A DNA stretch of 13,105 nucleotides, from contig JAKIUS010000007.1 of assembly GCA_021647445.1 (NCBI GenBank), positions 1 through 13,105 on the forward strand, given 5' to 3'. Every line of letters begins with the position of its first letter. Within the stretch, counting starts at the first letter, position 1. The stretch is from Geopsychrobacter sp. (lineage in GTDB: Bacteria > Desulfobacterota > Desulfuromonadia > Desulfuromonadales > Geopsychrobacteraceae). A program made the position numbers and the translations under genes. This document shows, one piece after another, positions 1 to 7,524 of this stretch. The notes under the pieces were generated by a model that was not told the DNA's origin, made no database searches, and saw only the letters and a program-made list of their open reading frames with translations.

Positions 1-1262
1 AAGCCTTCCAGCTTCAACTGATCAAAGAGACCGATAAGGGAGATGAAGTTCTCTCCATTGAAAAGTTGACGGCGGATACCAGCCCGATTATCCGTCTCAT
101 CGATTCGACGCTTTACGATGCCCTGGTGAAACGTGCCAGTGATATCCATATAGAGTCGACCGGCGACGGGGTGGTGATCAAATATCGGGTTGATGGGGTC
201 CTGTATCAGGCGACAGAGACGATCGATGGCCGTTTCCAGTCGCCGATTATTTCACGTATCAAGGTTATGAGCGAGCTCGATATTTCCGAGCGGCGTGTTC
301 CCCAGGATGGTCGCTTCAAGGTGCGTTTGGGCGATAAATCGATCGACTTTCGCGTCTCCATCATGCCAACAATTTTTGGTGAAGATGCGGTGATCCGGAT
401 TCTCGACAAGGAGTCGATCGCCGCAGACATGAAGGGTCTTACCCTTGAAGTTTTAGGGTTTGAAGAGCGTGAGAGGTTAAGAATCAGATCGCGCATTCGT
501 GAACCCTACGGTATGGTTCTGGTGACCGGGCCGACGGGCAGCGGAAAGACGACGACTCTGTATGCTGCCCTCTCTGAGATCGATGCTAGTGAAGAGAAGG
601 TCATTACCATTGAAGATCCGGTTGAATATCAGGTCAAGGGTGTGGTCCAGGTTCCGGTCAACGAGAAGAAGGGGCTGACCTTTGCTAAAGGGTTGCGCTC
701 GATTTTACGGCATGACCCCGACAAGATCATGGTCGGAGAGATTCGTGACTCTGAAACAGCTCAGATTGCCGTACAATCAGCGTTGACCGGCCATCTGGTT
801 TTTACTACGGTTCATGCCAATAACGTTTTCGATGTGCTTGGCCGTTTTATGCACATGGGGATTGATCCCTACAATTTTGTCTCCTGTTTGAATTGTGTTA
901 TTGCTCAGCGCTTGATCCGTAAAATATGTCTCCATTGCAAGCATGAGGTGAGTTACACCGCAGAACAGTTGCGTGAGGCAGGTCTTGATCCGCAACGTTT
1001 TGCCGACAAGACCCTGTATGAGGGCGCTGGTTGCAAAGAATGTAATGGTCTCGGTTATCATGGTCGGAGCGCCATTGTTGAATTGCTCGAGATGAATGAT
1101 GAACTGCGTGAGATGATTATTGCGAAACGTTCTGTCTCCGAGTTGAAAAAAACAGCACTTAAAATGGGGACAATCTTTCTACGCGAAGCTGCAATTGCAA
1201 AACTTCTTGCAGGTGAAACCACGGTCCGTGAGATTAATCGCGTGACCTTTGCAGAGGGTTAA
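1..1262 (+). CDS. gspE: Type II secretion / type IV pilus assembly ATPase GspE (5' end outside window)
   Basis: Cytoplasmic hexameric ATPase that powers pseudopilus assembly at the inner membrane. The frame is open from base 3, so the gene begins before the window; the TTG at 66 is internal. The N-terminal domain that docks to GspL/PilM is missing here. Seen: Walker A GPTGSGKT (528-551), Asp box IEDPVEYQ (609-632), Walker B IMVGE (726-740), His box TGHLVFTTVHAN (from 786), and the tetracysteine zinc site CLHC (927-938) plus CKEC (1032-1043). The zinc site is typical of GspE/PilB extension ATPases and normally absent from the retraction ATPase PilT. The visible 419 residues match the C-terminal three quarters of the family. 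It overlaps or abuts the next gene. GspE versus PilB cannot be separated by sequence alone; the secretin and GspG neighbours favour GspE. Confidence 0.95.
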   Translation, partial: AFQLQLIKETDKGDEVLSIEKLTADTSPIIRLIDSTLYDALVKRASDIHIESTGDGVVIKYRVDGVLYQATETIDGRFQSPIISRIKVMSELDISERRVPQDGRFKVRLGDKSIDFRVSIMPTIFGEDAVIRILDKESIAADMKGLTLEVLGFEERERLRIRSRIREPYGMVLVTGPTGSGKTTTLYAALSEIDASEEKVITIEDPVEYQVKGVVQVPVNEKKGLTFAKGLRSILRHDPDKIMVGEIRDSETAQIAVQSALTGHLVFTTVHANNVFDVLGRFMHMGIDPYNFVSCLNCVIAQRLIRKICLHCKHEVSYTAEQLREAGLDPQRFADKTLYEGAGCKECNGLGYHGRSAIVELLEMNDELREMIIAKRSVSELKKTALKMGTIFLREAAIAKLLAGETTVREINRVTFAEG

Positions 1263-1269
1263 GATCAAG

Positions 1270-2199
1270 GTGTTCGGCAGAAATTTTATTGGGCTTGAAA
1301 TTCGTCGGAATGGATTGCGGGCGGTTTCGTTGCGGCGTAAAAGACGCCAGCGAGAGTTGGCGGGAGGGCAGACTCTTCAATTCAGCGAGGGGATAGTCTT
1401 GCCGACCGCACGTGAAGCGAATGTTATTGAACCTCAGGTCTTTGTGGACGGCCTCAAGGAGGTTCTATTGCCTTTGTCCGGGCGTGAAGAGCGGGTTGCC
1501 CTCTGTCTGCCTGATGCCTCTGGGCATGTTTTTCTGCTCGACATTGACGATCCCTTCAAAAATCGCCAGGAGGGTCTTGATATTATCCGCTGGCAACTTA
1601 AAGACAGATTGCCCGATAATTTTCGTAACATTGAACTCGATTATCAAGTGTTAGGAGAGCGTGAATCGGGTAGCCGTAGAATGCTGGTTTCGGTTATCGA
1701 TATCGAGATTCGTAATCAATATGAAATGTTGTTGAACAAGGCCGGTTTTTCCGCCGCATTGATCGACTTTCAATCCTTACAGATTTACAACTGTTATCGG
1801 TCTAAGGTCGATCTTGGCAGCGACTTTATTTTTGTTGCCTTGAACCAGCAGCAGTTGAATATATTGACGGTACAAAATGGTATTCTCGATTTTCATCGAG
1901 CCAAGGGAGGCATGACCGATGCCGAATCGGTCTTTCGTGAGATCAACCGTTCCCTGGTGACCTATCGCAGTGGGCATAGCGTCTTTGCCCGTTCAAACCT
2001 GTTTCTTCAAACCGATTGGAGTGATCAGCAGACCTTGAGCAATGCTGTCGCTTCCGCCTTTGATCGCGAGACTCATAATTTACCCTCACCCCTTTCAACC
2101 CTTGCCGGTCAGCAGAAGATCAACCTTTCGGTTGCCGATGCTGCGGGGATGGCTGCTGCGATAGGTGTCGCTGAAAGCCTGATGTGGGATAAAAGATGA
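1270..2199 (+). CDS. pilM: PilM-like actin-fold assembly protein (GspL cytoplasmic-domain equivalent)
   Basis: Predicted cytoplasmic protein of about 309 residues that couples the ATPase to the membrane proteins PilN/PilO. The N-terminus FIGLEIRRNGLRAVSL is the typical PilM opening, a first strand of the actin-like ATPase fold. Further typical PilM segments are LPDASGHVFLLDID and IIRWQLKDRLPDN. No membrane segment is visible, unlike classical GspL. Start choice: GTG 1270 has AGAGGG at 1253-1258 upstream (spacing about 11) and places the conserved IGLEI six residues in, as in relatives. A TTG at 1249 would overlap gspE by 14 nt but has no clear ribosome binding site. The stop overlaps the pilN start (ATGA 2196-2199). 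The family is assigned from motif resemblance and from its position before pilN/pilO. Confidence 0.85.
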   Translation: MFGRNFIGLEIRRNGLRAVSLRRKRRQRELAGGQTLQFSEGIVLPTAREANVIEPQVFVDGLKEVLLPLSGREERVALCLPDASGHVFLLDIDDPFKNRQEGLDIIRWQLKDRLPDNFRNIELDYQVLGERESGSRRMLVSVIDIEIRNQYEMLLNKAGFSAALIDFQSLQIYNCYRSKVDLGSDFIFVALNQQQLNILTVQNGILDFHRAKGGMTDAESVFREINRSLVTYRSGHSVFARSNLFLQTDWSDQQTLSNAVASAFDRETHNLPSPLSTLAGQQKINLSVADAAGMAAAIGVAESLMWDKR

Positions 2200-2756
2200 A
2201 ATTTAACCTTAATCTCGCCAGTCGGCGTTATGTTAATAAACGCGCACTAAATTACGCTTTTCTGATAGTTTTTGCTGTTCTGTTTCTCTTTGTTGCTTGG
2301 AAGATGAATGTTCTGTTGACCGGAAATCGGTCTCTGCAGCTCAATCAGCAGCAGCTTGTTGAGACCCAGCGGCAACTTCAGGGATTACGTGGCGGCCCGC
2401 ATAAGATTTTAACCAGTAAAGAGCGAGAGAAACTTAAAAGTGAGTACGTGGTTGCTGCTGGACTGTTGTCGCAGGATGCCTTTCGTTGGACAAGGCTTCT
2501 GGATCGTATGGAGAAATTGCTCCCTGAAGGCGTGAGTCTTAGCGGGTTCACGCCAGATTACAAGAAGAAGAGTCTCACGCTTAATGGGCGCGCAACCAAC
2601 CTCAAAAAAATGCGTATTTTCCTAGATAAATTACTGAAAAAGGGCGATTTTAAAGAGGTTTTTTTGAAGAGCCACAGTCGGATCAAAGTCCGTGATCATG
2701 CCGGTACTGAACGGTCCGCCATCTCATTTTCTCTTCAGCTTGAAGGGGTGTTCTGA
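2196..2756 (+). CDS. pilN: PilN-like inner-membrane assembly protein
   Basis: Bitopic inner-membrane protein of 186 residues. The short cytoplasmic N-terminus (MKFNLNLASRRYVNKR) contains the NLNLA-type motif by which PilN proteins bind PilM. One membrane helix follows at about 18-38, then a Gln-rich coiled coil (about 42-65) and a periplasmic ferredoxin-like domain, where the segment LPEGVSLSGF is characteristic. Its role is to build the alignment complex with PilO and link PilM/ATPase to the periplasm. It overlaps pilM by ATGA and abuts pilO by TGATG (2754-2758), so translation is probably coupled. In a classical T2SS this position is filled by the membrane part of GspL. Confidence 0.85.
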   Translation: MKFNLNLASRRYVNKRALNYAFLIVFAVLFLFVAWKMNVLLTGNRSLQLNQQQLVETQRQLQGLRGGPHKILTSKEREKLKSEYVVAAGLLSQDAFRWTRLLDRMEKLLPEGVSLSGFTPDYKKKSLTLNGRATNLKKMRIFLDKLLKKGDFKEVFLKSHSRIKVRDHAGTERSAISFSLQLEGVF

Positions 2757-3322
2757 TGTCACGTGAGCAATTGATTCAGACACTCTGGGGAGAGAATAAA
2801 GGTAAGCTGCTGGTGCTGCTTAGCGCTATCTTGTTGATCGTTGCGCTGCAATGCGGGTTTATGTTTTGGCTGGGACCGACCCTTGAAACGACGCGCGCGC
2901 AACTTCAACAAGCTCAAACCGATTTGCGTTATACGCAGCAACGAGTTGCTGAAGGGGGAGGGGCAAAGTTTAGTGGTCTCGCTGATGATCTTGAACAGTT
3001 TTATCAAGTTATTCCACAGAAAAGCGGGCTTGGGGCTTTCATCGGACGGCTCTATTCCTATGCACAGAAAGCCGGCCTTGATATTGCGCAGATCTCCTAT
3101 ACGGCAAAGCCGATTAAAAAAACGCGACTCCTTAGTTATCAATTAGGCTTTGGGGTTAATGGCAGCTATGCTCAAGTTAAAAAATTTATTCATCTTTTGG
3201 AAAATTCCCCTTCGGTCCTGATCCTCGACCGGATTGCCCTACGCAGTAATCAACAAGACGGGAAAAATGTTGTTGCCCTGCAAATGCAATTGCAAACCTT
3301 TTTTAGAGAGGGGGAGCAATGA
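2756..3322 (+). CDS. pilO: PilO-like inner-membrane assembly protein (GspM equivalent)
   Basis: A 188-residue bitopic protein with a membrane helix at about 18-39 (LLVLLSAILLIVALQCGFMF), a coiled coil at about 43-66, and a periplasmic domain. The pattern LEQFYQVIPQKSGLGAFIGRLYSYAQKAGLDI followed by the FGVNGSYAQVKKFIHLLENSP segment is typical of PilO. It would dimerise with PilN in the periplasmic alignment complex. The start is fixed by the one-base overlap with pilN, and the stop overlaps the next gene as ATGA (3319-3322). The identification combines architecture, the conserved G-x-Y-xx-V/LxxFI...LE segment and gene order. Confidence 0.85.
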   Translation: MSREQLIQTLWGENKGKLLVLLSAILLIVALQCGFMFWLGPTLETTRAQLQQAQTDLRYTQQRVAEGGGAKFSGLADDLEQFYQVIPQKSGLGAFIGRLYSYAQKAGLDIAQISYTAKPIKKTRLLSYQLGFGVNGSYAQVKKFIHLLENSPSVLILDRIALRSNQQDGKNVVALQMQLQTFFREGEQ

Positions 3323-4047
3323 GCAAAATGAAACTCCTTCTTGCCTTGCTGTTGCTGGCGGTTCCCGCTGCTTTTTATTATGCCTGGTATGCGATGCCAT
3401 CGCCGCAATACGCGCAAAATGATACGCTCTCTTCAGGAGAACTGGCTACTCGGTCAGGTACTAACGCTGACGCCAATAATCGGCTCGATTTCAGTGGTGG
3501 TGAGCAACGACGATATCGGAAGCCGATACATAATCTGTTTGGTCCTTTATTTCCACCACCACCACCACCAACACCACCCAAGGTGGAAGTTATACCGCCA
3601 CCCGTGCTGCCCGTTGCGCCGGTTGTTGCCCAAGCCCCACCTCCAGTAGTGACCCCGCCGCCGCGTTTGGTTGCAACAGTCCCTATGCCGGATTTTAAGG
3701 TGTTGGGCTTTCTTGAAAAAGGCGCGCAACTGACCGCTTTTATTTCACTGCAAGGTGCTGTTCATCTCGTTAAACAAGGCGATGTCTTTGCTGAGCAATT
3801 CAAGGTCGTTGAACTGACCATCCAATCGATTACCCTGAGGCGGGTTCGTGGTACGGGTGAAGTTACGCTGCCAATCCATGAAAAATTGGGGTCTTCGGCT
3901 AATACTGCGTCCAAAATTTCAAGCAAGGCATCACGCGCGCCTGCACGTATATTTCAGCCCCAAAATCGTACAGTATCTCCGTTTGTCAGGCCGGAATCCA
4001 GACCTGTAATGCCGGTTGTACGCCCGGCAGTCAATGACGCAAAATGA
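3319..4047 (+). CDS. PilP/GspC-like inner-membrane protein with proline-rich linker
   Basis: A 242-residue protein placed where PilP (T4P) or GspC (T2SS) would connect the inner-membrane complex to the secretin. Layout: N-terminal membrane helix at about 5-23, a polar stretch, a proline-rich linker at about 76-123 containing six consecutive prolines, and a compact beta-rich domain at about 125-186 (FKVLGFLEKGAQLTAFI, VHLVKQGDVF, SITLRR) that resembles the HR/PilP fold. A basic, Ser/Pro-rich tail of about 55 residues follows and looks disordered. The strand pattern 'G...LVKQGD.....FKVVEL...SITL' supports an HR-type domain. Unlike PilP it shows no lipobox, and unlike many GspC proteins it lacks an evident PDZ or coiled-coil C-terminus. 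The ribosome binding site GAGAGGGGGAG sits just upstream. Function is inferred from architecture and order; exact family uncertain. Confidence 0.75.
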   Translation: MSKMKLLLALLLLAVPAAFYYAWYAMPSPQYAQNDTLSSGELATRSGTNADANNRLDFSGGEQRRYRKPIHNLFGPLFPPPPPPTPPKVEVIPPPVLPVAPVVAQAPPPVVTPPPRLVATVPMPDFKVLGFLEKGAQLTAFISLQGAVHLVKQGDVFAEQFKVVELTIQSITLRRVRGTGEVTLPIHEKLGSSANTASKISSKASRAPARIFQPQNRTVSPFVRPESRPVMPVVRPAVNDAK

Positions 4048-4067
4048 TTAATGGTGGAAGAGAATCC

Positions 4068-6569
4068 ATGAATAATAGACGACGAGGCTCAGAACCGATG
4101 AGAAGATTTTGTTTAGGAATTTTGCTTATGATACTGGCGGGTTGTGCCGGTAATACATCATTTCGTAAAGGACAACAATTTTATTCTGTCGGTGATTTTG
4201 ATAATGCTGTTGTTGCTTACAAACAGGCGACAGCGAAGAGTCCGCAAAACGCCGAGTATAAGATGCGCTTGCAGTTGGCACGCTCTGGGGCGGCACTGAA
4301 GCATGAAAAAAAGGGCAATGATTTACTTGGAGAGCAGAACATTGAAGGGGCCTTGCGTGAATACCGGAGGGCCTACGATCTTGACGGTTCTCTCGAGACG
4401 AGTCTAATTAATATTCAGCGTGTTGAGGTGATGATTGAAGCGAATAAGCTGGTCGCCGAAGCGACCGGGATGTTGCGAGACCGTCATCTGAAACAGGCTC
4501 AGCAGTCGATCAACGATGCGCTGGGACTGATCGCTGATTATCCTCCGGCCTTGAAATTACGTAAGGAGCTTGAACAGAGTATTTCGACCGTGATTGATGG
4601 TGTCGAACTCGAAGTGACTTCAGATGAACCGATCACGCTTAATTTTAAAGCGGCAAATTTGGTTGATGTTTTTGATATTTTAACGCAGCTCTCTGGGATA
4701 AAATTTATTCTCGATGACGCCCTCCGCACCCAGACCACGACACTTTATCTGGAAGAGGCCACTTTTGCCCAGGCGTTTGAGTTGCTGTTGCGGATGAATA
4801 AGCTCGATAAGAAAATTCTTAATTCAAAAACAATCATCCTCTTCCCCAACACCAAAGCGAAGAAGAAACAGTTTGCCGATCAAGTGATACAGACTTTTTA
4901 TCTATCGAATATTGATGCAAAAAAAGCGGTGAATCTGCTGCGGACCATGTTGCAGGTTCGAAAGATCTATGTTCATGAAGAGTTGAACGCCATCGTTCTG
5001 CGCGATAAGCCCGAAGTTATAAAGTTGGCGCAAAAAATCCTTGAGGCGAATGACCGCGCTACGTCTGAGGTGGTATTTGATCTGGAATTGGTGGAAGTTA
5101 ATCACACCAAAGATCTTACGATTGGCGCGAATTTTCCAGCGACCTTGGGGGTCGGATTGAGTGATCCGTTAAACCCGGCGACGGCCATCGGGGCCATAAC
5201 GACGGGGACTCTGAAGAATCTTAATTTTCTTTACAATGTCCCCTCGGCCAGTTTTGATCTGAGTAAGCAGCGAGGTGATGCTGAAATTCTGGCCAGCCCG
5301 AAGATCCGGGTCAAGAACAAAGGGAAGGCCAAGGTTCATATCGGAACCCGTGAGCCGGTCGTTACTGTTACGACCAGTGGTTCAAACGGCGAGCAGAAAT
5401 CGGATAGTGTCCAGTATGTCGATGTCGGGGTTAAACTTGATATTGAGCCGGTTATCCATCTCGACAATACGATTGTCACCAAGATCGGACTTGAGGTGAG
5501 TAATGTTTCGAATCGGGAGACCATCAACCAGGGGACCACGGTCTTAACCATTTCGACAACCAACGCCAACACCGAGTTGATTCTCAAGGATGGTGAACAG
5601 ACCATTATCGGTGGGTTGTTGCGCGATGATGAGAGTAAAACCAAAGTCGGGATTCCTTTTTTAAGTGATATCCCACTGCTTGGTGCTCTCTTCACCCATT
5701 ATAAAACTAAAAAGATTAAACGTAAAATTCTGCTGTCGATTACGCCGCATATTGTCCGTTCTGTTAGGCTACCTGCCGGGGACAGTGCAACGATCTGGTC
5801 CGGGGGCGAGGATGATCTGCGACTCGGCCGAAACTTTGGTTCCTTTGTCGACGAGTACGTTGAAGGACAGGGGAAAACCCCGAACCGGACCGTTCCAGCT
5901 CGTGCTCCGATGAAAATGTTAATCCCGCAATCAGAGTCGATAGCGCCAGTGGCACCGCCTGTGCCTCCACAGAGTAGGGTTGAAGAACCAATGCCAATGG
6001 ACCCGCGAATGAAAAAGGCTTCAGTTGGATCCAGGAGTTCTGCGCCTGCTCTAATCAAACCACCGCAGGTTCAGGTCCCGGTGGCTCGGGTCGTCCCGAC
6101 AACGCCAGCCGTTGCTGAGGTCGTACTCCCCGGGTTGCGTCTGCCCGAAACGATTAGCCGTCCAACCATTTTTCTAACCGGCGATCGGTTGGTCAAGGTC
6201 GGTAGTCATTTTAAGGTCAGCCTTTCGGTGCAGGAGGTCAAAAATCTGTTCAGTGCTCCTCTTTATATCCGTTTTGACCCGAAACTGGTCGATTTTATCA
6301 GTGCCAGTGAGGGGCCTTTTTTAGGCAGCAGTGGTCAGCCCACAATCTTTACCAGTACGCAGATGCCTGGGGGCGGTCGTGTGATTGTCGGTCTTAAGCA
6401 GGGGGCTGGCGGAAGCGGCGCAACGGGAGGCGGCGTTTTGGCCCTGCTCGAATTTAAAGCGAAGGCAGCCGGAAAACTCTCGATTGCGCCCGAACGGATC
6501 AATTTTCGTAATCCTGCGGGGGAGCGAATGGCTATTGATAGCCGTGGATTGATTGTTGAGGTCAAATAA
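4068..6569 (+). CDS. gspD: Outer-membrane secretin with TPR N-terminus, lipobox and C-terminal cohesin-like domain
   Basis: Multimeric outer-membrane gate of the secretion system (833 residues from this start). Start: ATG 4068 has GGAAGAG at 4056-4062, five bases upstream. ATG 4044 (overlapping the previous stop) and ATG 4098 are alternatives in the same frame. Layout: lipoprotein signal ending LAGC with Cys26; TPR-like helices about 30-170; STN/N0-like domain about 187-262; secretin N1 about 272-332; secretin barrel domain about 397-567, including GDAEILASPKIRVKNKGKA, VPFL-type GIPFLSDIPLLGALF and KRKILLSITPHIV; Pro-rich linker about 568-697; and a cohesin-like beta domain about 698-833 (VGSHFKVSLSVQEVKNLFS, LYIRFDPKLVDF, ending in DSRGLIVEV). 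Typical GspD proteins lack the TPR and cohesin parts. Ala at +2 after Cys26 fits outer-membrane sorting. Confidence 0.92.
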   Translation: MNNRRRGSEPMRRFCLGILLMILAGCAGNTSFRKGQQFYSVGDFDNAVVAYKQATAKSPQNAEYKMRLQLARSGAALKHEKKGNDLLGEQNIEGALREYRRAYDLDGSLETSLINIQRVEVMIEANKLVAEATGMLRDRHLKQAQQSINDALGLIADYPPALKLRKELEQSISTVIDGVELEVTSDEPITLNFKAANLVDVFDILTQLSGIKFILDDALRTQTTTLYLEEATFAQAFELLLRMNKLDKKILNSKTIILFPNTKAKKKQFADQVIQTFYLSNIDAKKAVNLLRTMLQVRKIYVHEELNAIVLRDKPEVIKLAQKILEANDRATSEVVFDLELVEVNHTKDLTIGANFPATLGVGLSDPLNPATAIGAITTGTLKNLNFLYNVPSASFDLSKQRGDAEILASPKIRVKNKGKAKVHIGTREPVVTVTTSGSNGEQKSDSVQYVDVGVKLDIEPVIHLDNTIVTKIGLEVSNVSNRETINQGTTVLTISTTNANTELILKDGEQTIIGGLLRDDESKTKVGIPFLSDIPLLGALFTHYKTKKIKRKILLSITPHIVRSVRLPAGDSATIWSGGEDDLRLGRNFGSFVDEYVEGQGKTPNRTVPARAPMKMLIPQSESIAPVAPPVPPQSRVEEPMPMDPRMKKASVGSRSSAPALIKPPQVQVPVARVVPTTPAVAEVVLPGLRLPETISRPTIFLTGDRLVKVGSHFKVSLSVQEVKNLFSAPLYIRFDPKLVDFISASEGPFLGSSGQPTIFTSTQMPGGGRVIVGLKQGAGGSGATGGGVLALLEFKAKAAGKLSIAPERINFRNPAGERMAIDSRGLIVEVK

Positions 6570-6581
6570 ACCTTGGGATTT

Positions 6582-7064
6582 ATGTTAAGAAAATTGACCA
6601 GCCGCCAGGGGCTGACCCTGTTGGAGATGGTCATCGCCATGGCCATTCTTGCTGTCCTAGCGACCGCGATTGTCCCCTATGCCGAGGTTGCGGTTCAACG
6701 AACAAAGGAACTTGAGTTAAGGCGTTCTTTGCGCATAATCCGGACTGCTCTTGATCTCTATAAGGCAGATTATGATAAGGCTGTGCTTGAGAAGAAGATT
6801 ACCGTCACGGTCGGCTAAACGGGTTATCCGGAAGAGCTTCAAATATTGATTGAAGGGAATGACTGGGGGGGGCTCTATGAATACAAACGTAAATATCTTC
6901 GACGTATCCCACGAGACCCTTTTGACGTGTACGATGAGGGCTGGGGGCTCAGATCTTATGCCGATGATTTTGATTCAACCATCTGGGGCGGTGAGGATAT
7001 TTATGATGTTTATTCTCAGAGTGACAAACTAGGCCTTGACGGGACTCCTTACAGTAGCTGGTAA
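6582..7064 (+). pseudogene. gspG: GspG-like pseudopilin interrupted by an in-frame TAA
   Basis: Reading from ATG 6582 gives a type IV prepilin-like leader (RQG before LTLLEMVIAMAILAVLATAIVP, with Glu5 present) and the alpha-helical spine up to KKITVTVG. A TAA stop at 6816-6818 follows. The same frame then continues without any shift through TGYPEELQ, WGGLYEYKRKYLRRIPRDPFD and a GspG-type end, GLDGTPYSSW, stopping at 7062-7064. Together the two halves make a normal 160-residue pseudopilin, so one nonsense change (for example from AAA, GAA or CAA) or a base-calling error separates them. The 5' fragment encodes 78 residues and lacks the calcium-binding C-terminal part. A TTG at 6846 preceded by GGAAGAG could restart translation, but the product would lack the membrane helix. 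The start site's ribosome binding site is weak (GGGA, three bases away); coupling to the secretin gene 12 nt upstream is likely. Confidence 0.8.
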
Positions 7065-7068
7065 TTGA

Positions 7069-7479
7069 ATGAATATTTTTTTAAAATCAATGCGAAACAG
7101 ACGGGCGTTTACCCTGGTCGAACTTATGATCGTCATGTCGATTCTCAGTATTCTGGCGGCCATTGCGGTGCCAAGTTATCGGCATCACCAACTCAAGGCC
7201 CGTGAAACGGTTCTTGCTGAGGATCTCTATCAGATGCGACGTTCTCTTGATGCTTATTATGCCGATAAGGGAAATTATCCGGAGACCCTTGAGGATTTGA
7301 TTATCGGGCACTATCTCCGTGGTTTGCCACGCGATCCCTTTACTCGCAATTCTGACAGTTGGGAGTGTATCCCCCCCGAGCCGAAAGAGGATGGCGAGCT
7401 GGTCGAAGGAGGCTGCTTTGATGTCAAAAGCGGCAGTGAGCAGATCGGTACAGATGGCGTTCCCTATAACGAGTGGTAA
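7069..7479 (+). CDS. gspG: GspG-like pseudopilin with Ala at the -1 cleavage position
   Basis: A 136-residue type II secretion pseudopilin, expected to be cleaved by the prepilin peptidase and polymerised in the periplasm. Seen: short basic leader, then RRA before FTLVELMIVMSILSILAAIAVP, with Glu5 conserved. Helical spine follows (KARETVLAEDLYQMRRSLDAYYADKGNYPETLEDLI), then LRGLPRDPF and a C-terminal GTDGVPYNEW that parallels the end of the preceding pseudopilin. The residue before the cleavage site is Ala rather than the nearly invariant Gly. Two Cys residues near the C-terminus (WEC and GGC) could form a disulfide. It starts four bases after the preceding stop; no strong ribosome binding site is visible, and ATG 7090 is an alternative start that shortens the leader. 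No minor pseudopilin (GspH, I, J or K type) follows. Confidence 0.9.
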   Translation: MNIFLKSMRNRRAFTLVELMIVMSILSILAAIAVPSYRHHQLKARETVLAEDLYQMRRSLDAYYADKGNYPETLEDLIIGHYLRGLPRDPFTRNSDSWECIPPEPKEDGELVEGGCFDVKSGSEQIGTDGVPYNEW

Positions 7480-7524
7480 CCATCAAACTGAGATATTTTT
7501 ACGCGATTTGTAACTGTTCAGCAT

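Noticed and set aside
66..1262. TTG at 66 as the true start of gspE
   Set aside because: The frame is open to the left edge and encodes family-like sequence before 66; the N-terminal domain would be missing.
2759..3142. 127-residue - strand ORF
   Set aside because: Lies entirely antisense to pilO, whose architecture and overlaps are clear; no recognisable motifs.
3341..3649. Alternative + frame ORF with a poly-His run
   Set aside because: The His run is the CCA repeat read in another frame; the proline frame has the membrane helix, ribosome binding site and conserved domain.
5336..6058. Two 119-residue - strand ORFs
   Set aside because: Antisense to conserved secretin motifs and its linker; composition looks like a frame shadow.
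6816..6818. Recoding of the stop as selenocysteine or pyrrolysine
   Set aside because: The codon is TAA, not TGA or TAG, and no specific recoding structure was seen.
6816..6872. Frameshift as the cause of the split pseudopilin
   Set aside because: Both halves are in the same frame, so a nonsense substitution explains it without an indel.
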